DNA of 64,000 bases from Ypsolopha sequella (Eukaryota; Arthropoda; Insecta; Lepidoptera; Ypsolophidae), in the NCBI GenBank assembly GCA_934047225.1, contig OW203993.1, positions 26,116,069 to 26,180,068 on the forward strand, written 5' to 3'. Made by a program: the position numbers and the translations under genes. The notes under the pieces are model-generated. The model searched no databases, was not told where the DNA came from, and saw only the letters and a program-made list of their open reading frames with translations. Below, piece after piece: positions 1-8,693 of this stretch; within the stretch, counting starts at the first letter, position 1, and each line of letters opens with the position of its first letter.

Positions 1-170
1 TGACTATAGTTGGCTTAACGTTGGATAAATAATGGTTTAGGTAGATGAGGTATACACATTGAGCTCTTCGGGGTACGTCCATGGGTATACATAGCAATAA
101 CAAACGCTCCAGCTGTTTTTGACATGAGTGGGCAGTCCGCCATTTGAAAAAAAAAAGTAATTAGGCGTAA

Positions 171-870
171 GTTTCGAAACGTGTGATTATCACTCGGAGT
201 GATGCGAATTTTACCCTGCAGCGTTCAAAAATTAACTCGAGTGAAACCGAGGGTAAACGAACTGTTACCTGACAGTTGCGCTAAGTGTTTTAAAACGCTT
301 TCGAGAAATGTGAATATTGCACTGATAAGTGCGATTTCTAACTCTGTGTACCGATAAAATTCGCCTGACAGTTGTCATTTCAGAGTTTTCTCGGGATTCG
401 GACAAATTTTGAAAAAAGACATAACATTTCCGTACGAATAAGGTGAAAATTAGAAAATGGTTATTGTGAAAGTTACATCACATAATTTAGTGCTGGAGGT
501 TGAAGATGACCAAATAGGCCATTTTTGATATGTAAGTTTAAAGTAAAGTAATTTTATTATAAGTGTGGAATATTTTTGTGACGTTATATGTATATTATTG
601 AATAATAAATGAATATGAATATGAATAGTTTATTTATCTATTTAGCAATTGACTTTTCTAACGCATTTGTGTTACTTTATTTATTTATTTTGATTTGAGG
701 TTATGTATTTACTTGACGTTTGTTACTCCAGACCGTTCCAAAACGCTTTTCTCACGGGAATCACTCGCAAGCGTTTCAAAACCAGATCTTTCTTTCCCTT
801 TCTAGTATATAGCTCTGTCTCTTTCTTAAAAACGAGTGAAATTTCGCACGAAGATCACACGTTTCGAAAC
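171..870. repeat. 700-bp inverted-repeat element
   Basis: The sequence gtttcgaaacgtgtgat at 171-187 recurs as an exact reverse complement at 854-870. Similarity continues inward in broken form: the gttttaaaacgctttcgag stretch near 278-305 matches the inverted strand near 755-785. No coding frame of note lies between the arms. The structure fits a non-autonomous DNA transposon (MITE). No convincing target duplication is visible. An open frame at 703-906 lies within one arm and looks like chance. Confidence 0.55.
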
Positions 871-1440
871 GTACTAGGTGTATTTAGCCAGTGCGCATAT
901 GAATGATCTGTGTGATAACAACCAATAAGCCGTCAACCAACACCCAAGAAACCGCGCGCTGTATTTATTGTTTGTTTCTCGTTTAGTCGTTTGTTATGGT
1001 TATTTTTGCAATGAAGGTTACGAATAACCACCTATTTTCTTTGACTTTCCCATGGTAGAAAGGCCAATGCCATGGACTTTCCCCAGTGTTGTCGAGTTTC
1101 ATTTTTAGCGGAATTTCAGTGGATTTAGAGACTTGATAAAACAGACGTTTCACATTTTAGTGACTTTTTTCCATGGATGTATACGTAAACTGGATTGAGC
1201 ACTGAAGGATGTTACGCGTAGAAAAATAGACTCTATTTCATACAGTTAAAAGTTATTTTATTATGACACAACCAACTAGAGAAAACGTGCCGAGCGGGAC
1301 AACACACAGTCGATGCCTGTGTCCTACTCGCACAGTTGCCATCACAAAAAAAACAAATTGCGATGGTAGGCTTGAGTTTTTCACGATTTAGTTTTTCTAC
1401 GACTTTATAGTATTTAGCTTTTAGTAAATACTTTTTTTTA
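871..1440. other. Non-coding stretch, nothing recognised
   Basis: There is no open frame with a recognisable domain on either strand and no clear repeat structure. The A+T-rich spacer ends where a repeat with the head accgacttgaaaaaaagagg begins. Confidence 0.4.
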
Positions 1441-2110
1441 ACCGACTTGAAAAAAAGAGGAGGATCTCAATTCAACTGTATTTTTTTTGGGTATGTTATT
1501 CCTTATCTCCGTCAATTCTGAACTGAATTGAATGATTCTTTTTTTGTTTGGAAAAATTTCCTTTGAGGTAGGTCCCATTTTAAGATTGACCATGATCTGA
1601 TGAAAGTTTTCAGAGATAGGCAGTGGAACGCCTCAGAAAGTAACAGCGTACCACTTGATATTAAGGAAATCGCTTTGTACTACGATGTTGATCGCAGAGT
1701 ATTACTTGGAAATTGTCAATCTTCCACCTGACCTTCGATCCTGGTCTTATTAAGTCATTACCATAGAACTCTTTAACGAATGAGAGCACTTACCTCGAGA
1801 TTGCGGCAATCACTTTGGTAGGGTGCTGATTGTCGGGCATTTCTTGGAAATTATCAGAATACCCACCTGACCTTCCATCCTGGCTTCACCACCATAGAAC
1901 TCCTTAACGGACGACAGCATACCACTCAAGATTAAGGCAATCGCTTTGTATTAGGATAGTGATTGCCAAGTACTACTTGTAAATTGTAATTTCTCCACCT
2001 GAACTTTGATCTTGGCCTCATTACCATAGAACTCCTCAACGGGTGAAAGCACATAACTTGAGATTACGGCAATCAGTTTGTATTAGGGTGCTGATTACAG
2101 GGTATTTATT
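1441..2110. repeat. Interspersed repeat with about three degenerate tandem units
   Basis: The head accgacttgaaaaaaagagg followed by 'aggatctcaattcaactgta' is of a type I know from many lepidopteran genomes. From about 1620 to 2110 a unit of roughly 130-140 bp repeats about three times. Each unit carries the phrases 'ccacctgacctt', 'accatagaactc' and 'aaggcaatcgctttgta' with substitutions. There is no protein-coding signal. Confidence 0.55.
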
Positions 2111-2203
2111 AAATATAACCAATTATTACTTGTCCTTCGTTTTATATCAACAGCGCGTTTACAAGAACTATCCACATTACACAATTTGACCTGTCAACAC
2201 AAA

Positions 2204-2576
2204 AAATGTAAAATAATAAACTTTTAACAAAAAATAGTAACCGACTTTAAATGTAACTGCAGCCATTCGCAAAAAAGTTGAAAATAATTATAAAATGACC
2301 GATGGTACTGAAATAACACTTTTTCCGACTTCTTAGTTCCTGAAAAATATGTTCTTTAAAAGTGACCGCGTTCCCTTGGTTATAGCAACACAGAAACCAA
2401 TATAAGAGCGCCGACTTCTAAAGAACATATTTTTTAGGAAGAAAGAAGGCGGAAAAAGTGTTATTTCGGTACCATCTGTCATTTTATAATTATTTTAAGC
2501 TTTTTAGCGAATGGCTGCAGTTACATTTGAAGTCCGTCACTATTTTTTTGTTAGGTTTATTTATGTTTTACATTTA
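2204..2576. repeat. Fold-back element with ~160-bp inverted arms
   Basis: The left arm (about 2204-2364) and right arm (about 2412-2576) are inverted copies with roughly 85-90% match by eye. Shared blocks include aatgtaactgcagccattcg, 'ataattataaaatgac' and 'gaaataacactttttccg'. A loop of about 50 bp separates them. The element has no coding capacity and fits a MITE or fold-back transposon. Confidence 0.7.
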
Positions 2577-2724
2577 GTTTTATCCGTAAATGTAAGATCA
2601 ATCATTCCTTAATAAAGTTGGGATTATTCTTATGCTTGCAAACTGGTAACCCTTTTATCTAAAAATGGCGCCACGGCCGTGACATTTGAAAACAAAATTG
2701 TAAAATTAATAATTTTTTGCAAAA

Positions 2725-3011
2725 ATGGTTAAAGCATGCAGCGTGAAGGGCTGCAGAAGCCAAATTTTTGGGAATTGTGGGATATCGTTTCATAGGTAAG
2801 GCATAATTACAACGTTTTCTCGGAGAAATGATACATGTTTACATTGATACCGCTAGAGTAACCATGATATTGGGTTTTACATTACAGTCTTCCAAAAACT
2901 GAAAATATCCGAAGAAAATGGTTAGAAGTTTTAGGAAACGAAGTAAAGTGCAAAAATCCAGTAGTCTGCAGCCGCTATTTTAAAGCAGAAGACTTTAAAC
3001 CAATAAAATAA
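2725..3011 (+). CDS. Small two-exon THAP-type zinc-finger protein (64 aa)
   Basis: Exon 1 runs 2725-2795 and exon 2 runs 2888-3011. The intron is 92 bp with a GTAAGG donor at 2796 and a TTACAG acceptor ending at 2887. The spliced product has the N-terminal layout of a THAP domain (a C2CH zinc-binding DNA-binding fold found in transposases and host regulators). It has Cys5 and Cys10 (CSVKGC), a SFHSLP turn in place of the usual FHxFP, an RRKWLEVLG helix and a C-terminal VCSRYF..EDF. The canonical fourth zinc ligand is His in C-x2-H; here the aligned residue is Tyr (CSRY). A stop follows directly after the domain, with AATAAA overlapping the last codons (3002-3007). It could be the first exons of a P-element-like transposase cut short, or a domesticated mini-THAP. 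The splice sites and reading frame are seen; function is inferred. Confidence 0.6.
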
Positions 3012-4205
3012 ATGTTTTGAATACGGTTTTTACTACCTACGTGGTCTCAATCAATTATTTTTAAATATGGTTACCCTACTTAGACAGAGATGAAATTATC
3101 TAGTATGACTTCTCGTTCTTCACGTTTTTTGAAACAAGTACTCAGTCCGGTTAGGGTATAGGTTCGTGCTTTTTTCACACTGGTTTTCCGTACATTTGGC
3201 GACATTTGGATAAAATTTTAGTTAATCTGGTGACTTTTATATAAAAATCTAGCGACAAGAAAAAAATTTAAACGGCAACACTGACTTTCCCACATTTGTG
3301 TGTGACAGTTATATTGTCTTTGGCAATATTAAGAGTTTTTTTTTTATTGTGGTGCACGCTTCATAATCATAAAATAAAACAGTATTTATTTCGAAGTCGC
3401 TTGTCGCATAAATAAATAGGAAATACTGTTGTATCCTTACCGAAAATTTGTGTTGATGGGAAGTTTCATCCTACTACTATAATAACGATTGTTTGTTTTG
3501 ACTATCAAGCCATTAAACCTGTTGGACGTTTTGACATGTGTACAGCCAAGTCCCGAAACGGTTTATCTATTTTCACACATTGAAAAGTAATAGTTTCGGA
3601 TCTAACTAATAATAGTTATGTACACATCACTTCTATCTATTATTGGTATAAAAACAAAACCAGCTGGTATTTCAGGAGCTTAAAGTGCCATTGGTATGAT
3701 CAGTTTGCTATCATATTATGGTATCAATTTCGTGACGTGAGATGCTTTTTAGCTGCAGATTGGTTGCAGTGCTATTGCATTGAATCACCCAATCTTTGGC
3801 CATTAAGTGTCTTCATTGACAAATTTGATATTGCATTCTGGTTGCAAAATGTTAATATCATGGGCATGGGTCACTTTAGTTTCATGATCTTGGTGAAGAA
3901 ATTGTATTGAGAGCAAGGAGTGGGGCAGTAGCTTGCTAGCCCGAATAATAGGAAACGGCTATGGCTTATTGTCGGATAGATAGTTGATAGGCACTCTTTT
4001 GTAAACAGGCTGGGGAGTAGATTTTTGACCTTCTGTTTTTTCCTGCAGGTTTGTTTGTTTCTAATCCTTTGAAGCAGGGATGTCAGATGCACTATAATTA
4101 TTGTACATTTACAATCATTTCGACTCTGTTACGATGTACGATACAATATGTGTTATCGTATGCAATAATACAATAATTTGCAACCCTCCTCTGAAGTTGG
4201 ATAAA
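3012..4205. other. Non-coding, no gene recognised
   Basis: This A+T-rich sequence has only short open frames. The longest (3871-4092, minus) has no domain I recognise. Part of it may be decayed tail of the THAP-bearing element, but I cannot show that. Confidence 0.35.
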
Positions 4206-4207
4206 AT

Positions 4208-4345
4208 AGTACATTGTTCACCGAGGGGAGAAAGGGGCCGATTACCAACGAGTGTGTAGTTTGAGGTCCGAGGCGTAGCCGAGGGCCTCAATACTCACGA
4301 GTTGGGAATCGCACTTTCTCCCGAGTGATACATAGTGCTTTATAC
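4208..4345. repeat. Imperfect ~65-bp palindrome next to the Crypton-like element
   Basis: The two halves pair around 4275. The left half contains 'ccaacgagtgt', 'tttgaggtccgaggc' and an outer 'cgaggggagaaag'. The right half contains 'gccgagggcctcaa', 'actcacgagttgg' and an outer 'ctttctcccgag'. This predicts a long hairpin. It abuts the inverted end at 4338, so it may be the left terminal structure of the element or a separate fold-back insertion. Confidence 0.6.
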
Positions 4346-4375
4346 TACACCTACGAGGAAAATAAAAGAAAATCT

Positions 4376-5676
4376 TTAATTAAAGTTTATATTAAAATTA
4401 TTACAGTTATTAAAACTCATTGTTATACTTTTCCCAGGGAGATTAATTTTTGTTTGGGACTTTTGAGACGAAGAGATTATTGACTGTGCTATGGGCATGG
4501 AAGGCTGTGGTTGAAAAGGGGCTACTCGAGGCGACACTGGTGACGATGACGACGCCGCGCTTGATGATGGTTTAAGAGATGAATCTTGTTGAAAAGGGGC
4601 AACTCGAGGTGCCACTGGCAACGACGAAGCCATTGTAGATGGTTGAAAGGATGAATCCTGATGAAAAGTAATCGATTCTGCTATTTGGTTATTTATTCGT
4701 ATTTTGTTTTCAACTGAATTTTCAATATAATTTTCTGCGACAGTAGACGATTTCCAACCGCCGTGACGTTTTATTGTTGTCAAATCTGCACCAGTGTCTG
4801 CAAGAATAGTCGCAGATGTTCTGCGAAAGCAGTGGCCAGTGTAATCTTGAGGATTGCGTAAATTTAGGTATGACGCTATTTCTTTGGGCACAGAACTTAT
4901 TTTGTTTTTACCAATTACTTGTTTCGTGCATTTCTTGTTTTTAAACTGCAATAAAAAGCGCTTGGTCGTCATTTCATGAGGGCGCAATTTTAAATATTTC
5001 TTTACAATATCATAAAACAAGTCTGATATCACAAATGATCGCTGAATTTTAGTTTTTGTGTTAGGTAGCTTCACAACAAACAGGTTCTCGTGGATTTCAA
5101 TGTCATCTGTGGTTATGTCTACAAGTTCTTGTGAACGACAGGCACCATTTATCCCCAAAATCAAAATAACCTGCAAAATACATCAGACATGAATATCTAG
5201 TAGTGTTTAAAGTAATAAACTAAGTTAATAGTCGATTTGTTAATAAACATCACCTTCATTAACAAATATTTGTCATCTGGAGCATCTTGCAAAAAAGAAT
5301 ATACATCCTTTGTAGTAAGAACTTTTGATTTCTTACTACGGAATCCCTCCGATTTCCTTTTCAGAAACGCTGTCAGTTTTTTATACTCCATAATATTAAT
5401 GTCGTTTCTTGCCAAAATAGTACTTTTTAGCATGGAATACAAAGACCACAAGGTACTTGGCTTGAATTTTTGCGCCTTTTCACTAAAATATGACAGCAAA
5501 ACATTTTCAGAAAAAGAAAGCGCATTTTTCCCGCTTTTCCACAGTATAAAATCTTCATATGCTTTGTTGTATTTATTTCTGGATTTCTCGGGCAAGAGAT
5601 TCTCAATAACTGCTTGGGCAGTTTCTTTTAATTCCGGCGGCGTCATCGATTCTTCTAAATCACTACTAGACGACAT
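4376..5676 (-). CDS. Crypton-type tyrosine recombinase, two exons, ~405 aa
   Basis: Exon 1 is 5676-5254 and exon 2 is 5170-4376, joined in phase across an 83-bp intron with a GTGATG donor and a TTTTGCAG acceptor. The N-terminal part looks like a SAM-like core-binding domain: ENLLPEKSRNKYNKAYEDF, then LYSMLKSTI and LTAFLKRKS. The catalytic domain shows the tyrosine-recombinase set: Arg in CRSQEL, H-x-x-R in GHCFRR, His and Trp in HGGW, and the nucleophile Tyr in ENYI. The C-terminus is Ser/Pro-rich with a repeated APFQ motif. In Cryptons such enzymes excise and integrate circular element DNA. The two frames are open and all catalytic residues are present, so the gene could still be functional. 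The start at 5676 is the first Met of the open frame and gives a usual-length N-terminus. It could instead be a host gene derived from a Crypton. Confidence 0.75.
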
Positions 5677-5798
5677 TTTGAGTACTTACGTAGTATAATT
5701 TTACTTTTAATCAAGATAGATACAATAAAAAAAAACAACTGAATCGCGTGCGATTGTCACTTTTTATTTCCTTCTTATTTTTTATTATGTGCAGGAAA

Positions 5799-5872
5799 AG
5801 CAAGTGGCCAGTATCATTTTTCGAGTTTTATGTACGAGTTCGCAAAATAATACTGGCCTCTTGGCCACTTGC
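5799..5872. repeat. Hairpin with ~20-bp stem
   Basis: agcaagtggccagtat at 5799-5814 pairs with the inverted copy atactggcctcttggccacttgct; the right arm carries a small duplication of GGCC. The hairpin lies upstream of the recombinase start. Confidence 0.65.
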
Positions 5873-5902
5873 TCATTCTTTATGTTATTTAAAAAAAAAA
5901 AC

Positions 5903-5990
5903 AGCACGTTAACAATGGATTTGCATATACTTTTTCTGCCCGCTCAAGCACGTTAACAATGAATTTTCATACACTTTTGCCGCCCGCATA
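5903..5990. repeat. 44-bp tandem duplication
   Basis: agcacgttaacaatg...tgcccgc at 5903 is repeated at 5947 with a few substitutions. It sits between the hairpin and the right inverted end of the Crypton-like element. Confidence 0.65.
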
Positions 5991-6559
5991 TTTGTATGAC
6001 AGTAATGACGTACTTTCTGCATCGTTTTCAACAAAGAAAGAAGGTACTTTCCGAGCAGGTGTAGTATAAAGACTATTGTTCATACTCAGGGCCAGTTAGG
6101 TATGTATAGTACGGGCCAAACTTCGTTTTCTACTTCGTAGTTGCTTCTAGAGATGGTTGTGTAACAATGTGCACTTTGATAGTCCAATTTTAGTTAAAAA
6201 ATTATTTTAGTATTGGGGGATTCCACGGTGACGGTCGGGACATTGTAACTTATTCTGTGATACGTTATTAGGTATATCTTTAATTTTAATGGCAAATTTT
6301 CACTGTAATTTAGGGAAAGCATTAAATAAATCAAGTTATAAAAAGGGAAAGAAGAGAAAATATTTAAAATGTCTATTTAAGAGCGGTTTCGTAGCTGGAT
6401 TGTGAAAAACCTGCCTTTTTCTAATTATTTGAAACAGAACACTTAAATTCAAAATTCACTCAATAGTTATTCAACAAAGCCTTACTACATGTATATGTTG
6501 CCATCGCAAAATGTCCATTGGTTTCCGTCTGTGAATTAGAACTTCAGAAATTTTGAAAA

Positions 6560-6800
6560 TAAAATTGTTTAAAATTCTAATTTAGAAACCAGAGGAAACT
6601 GTGCGATGGTAGCATACACAATAAAGCTGATTCGGAAGGCTATAATTTTAGTTTTAGTACTGTCGATAATAAATTTTCTCCATTGCAAAATAGTTATTAT
6701 GAGTCTGAAACTGAAGCTAAATTCTGTACCTCTGAGGTAGATAATAGTAAGCGCCAAAATGGAAATTTTACAGGAGAGGCAAAAATAGATGGAAAGTGCG
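6560..6800. repeat. Interspersed repeat related to 59750-60290
   Basis: The string from 'agctgattcggaaggc' through 'ataattttagttttagtact' to 'gctaaattctgtacc' has a clearly related counterpart near 59805-60220 (ccttaattttagtttcagtg...gctaaattt). No reading frame is conserved. Because the second copy abuts a Helitron-type end, this may be part of a non-autonomous Helitron. Confidence 0.5.
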
Positions 6801-6954
6801 TGATTTGAATTTTGAATGCAAAAATGCATGGGATTTACAGGAGATATTGGAATATACTAAACTGTATTTTATATAATTTAGACAGTTTTATTTACCTACT
6901 AAGTACAGTGATTTTTTATTATGATGTTATTACTGTTACTTTGGGGTCATTCCA

Positions 6955-7332
6955 TGTAACGGGTGTAACAGGTTGTACACTTTCAACTGGTGATTTGACA
7001 ATGTTACATAAGGAGAACATATTCATTTTATAACTCAATTAGAAGCATTTTAGACCATATTAATTTATTACAAATTTTAATTTCCTATACTTGGTATAAA
7101 GTTCAAGGAATTTTACCTTAAGTGGCGTAACGGGCGTAACCTGATTTTGTCTCTCACTTCCCAATGGCCCAACATTATTGCAAAAATCTGCGAATTTCCC
7201 ATATTTTATTTAAAAAAAAATACTTTATGCTATAGCCAGATAAATAACCCATCATCTCGAATAGTCACTTGAAAAAAAAGAATGTGTTTAAAATTTTACG
7301 TTTACATTTATGCGTAACGGGCGTAACACGTA
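6955..7332. repeat. Three spaced copies of GTAACGGGCGTAAC
   Basis: The motif occurs at about 6957 (gtaacgggtgtaac), 7125 (gtaacgggcgtaac) and 7314 (gtaacgggcgtaac). All are in the same orientation, spaced 170-190 bp apart in A+T-rich DNA. They lie just downstream of the minus-strand ORF that ends at 7426, so they may be subterminal transposase-binding sites of that element. Confidence 0.5.
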
Positions 7333-7425
7333 CGAATTAAAAACAGGAATTCTATGAAAAATCTTTATTTGTTATCTTTTTTTGTAACAGTGAGGTAGGT
7401 ACTCTAGTAATGTAATTAAAAAATC

Positions 7426-8199
7426 TCATTTTTCAAAAACATCAATTATGGAATCAAAATTGTAGTATCTACGGATACCCTTGGTTGTAAGTATGGGATA
7501 CGGTAAAATTCTGAGAATATTTCCAAAAGGGACATCAGAAATGCCCTGCTTGTTGCTGATAAATACTTTCGCATTATCAGCAATCATTTTCAAGAACATG
7601 ACACGAACTTCACCTTCATCATCATTCACGGAACTCTGGCAAATCGCAGCATACCTATATTCTGTATTTTTTTTACCTTTAGCAATTATTTTAACTGAGA
7701 CGAACACGCTTGGTTGTATTTTATTTACGTACACTGCACTGAGTTCATCTTCATCTTCAGAGTCGGTAAACACATCACTGAAACGCAATTTTTGCTTGAC
7801 TTTATTGATTGTATCTAAAAGTCCACCCTCAACAACTTTGTTTGCAGCCAATGCTGCGGGAGAATGCAGGTCTTCATCACTCCAATCACTGTCATTTTTA
7901 TTTTGACTCATCACCTCTAATACTTCGTATCGCTCATTCAAATTCTTTGACTTAATAACAGTTGCTTCTGAGTTAGAGGTTTGTGCCACTGCAATTTCAC
8001 TCTCATTCACATGTTTAAAATGGTGATAGCTCTGAATTTTCTGGATTTGAAGGCTGTGTAACCAGACGCTGTCAAGATACGTTTTATCATCTTCAATATC
8101 AGTTTTTGATGTGTATGTTATGTATAAGCCTTTAACTTCTTGCTTCACGTACAAAAAAAAGTCTTCTGCAGAATTAAGAATTACTTTTCTGGATTTCAC
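7426..8199 (-). pseudogene. C-terminal part of a transposon protein, cut by an LTR insertion
   Basis: A 257-aa open frame whose first codons touch the LTR terminus at 8203, so the gene's 5' part is missing. It has an acidic, Ser-rich middle (SDWSDEDL, TDSEDEDE) and a C-terminal stretch EYRYAAICQ..., VRVMFLKM, DVPFGNILRILPYP. This layout resembles the C-terminal tail of insect pogo/jerky-like DDE transposases (acidic linker followed by a small beta-rich domain), though I see no catalytic residues. The family call is therefore weak. Alternative: a host gene tail. The 5' half was not found elsewhere in the window. Confidence 0.45.
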
Positions 8200-8202
8200 C
8201 CC

Positions 8203-8675
8203 TGTATGGTCAGAGTGATCAGTTCTGGCCGTACGATTGTTGTTGTCGTTAGATGAAGTGGAGTGGTGTAGAAAGTGGAAACAGACTTGTAGTTTGAAGA
8301 TGGTTTAATAAAGAGAAAAGTAGTTTTCTCTAGCTGTGATCTCTACGGTAGCTAAGTAGGTACTCAGTTGATAGATAAATAAAATGTATAAAGTAAAGTA
8401 ATAACATCACGTACACGCTGGACATAACTAGGTCGCAACGTAGCAGAATGTACGGAAGGTTGCCCGTACATGCTCCCAAACCGGGAAGAAGAGAGACGCT
8501 AAGTTAAGATTTAGTTTAAGATAAGTTGAGATCACAACTAGAAATTTAAAAGACACATTACAAAAAATCAAAGTTATAAAGTCATTAGTGTAGAGAAGTA
8601 CAAAAATGTAAGTTAAAATCAATACCCAACATTTAATTAATTCACTTGATTAAAGTTAAAATAAAATAGTTTACA
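8203..8675 (-). repeat. 3' LTR of a BEL/Pao-type element
   Basis: Read on the minus strand the segment begins TGTAAACTATTTT just after a purine-rich tract (aacggtgaaaggac, a candidate polypurine tract) and ends GATCACTCTGACCATACA, giving TG...CA termini. It follows the envelope frame that stops at 8694. The adjoining sequence beyond 8203 is a different gene (7426-8199). The 5' LTR is absent, so the target duplication cannot be read and the boundary is approximate. Confidence 0.6.
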
Positions 8676-8693
8676 GTCCTTTCACCGTTCACA

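Larger units (their letters stand above)
4338..6071 (-). mobile_element. Crypton-like tyrosine-recombinase transposon
   Basis: A recombinase gene (4376-5676, minus) is bracketed by a 15-bp exact inverted repeat: ctttatactacacct at 4338-4352 and aggtgtagtataaag at 6057-6071. Weaker pairing continues outward (ATAG) and inward (GAGGAAA against CGGAAAG). Inside the right half are a 20-bp-stem hairpin (5799-5872) and a 44-bp direct duplication (5903-5990). Classical Cryptons lack terminal inverted repeats, so the repeats may be recombination sites or chance. The outer palindrome at 4208-4345 may belong to the element too. Confidence 0.6.
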
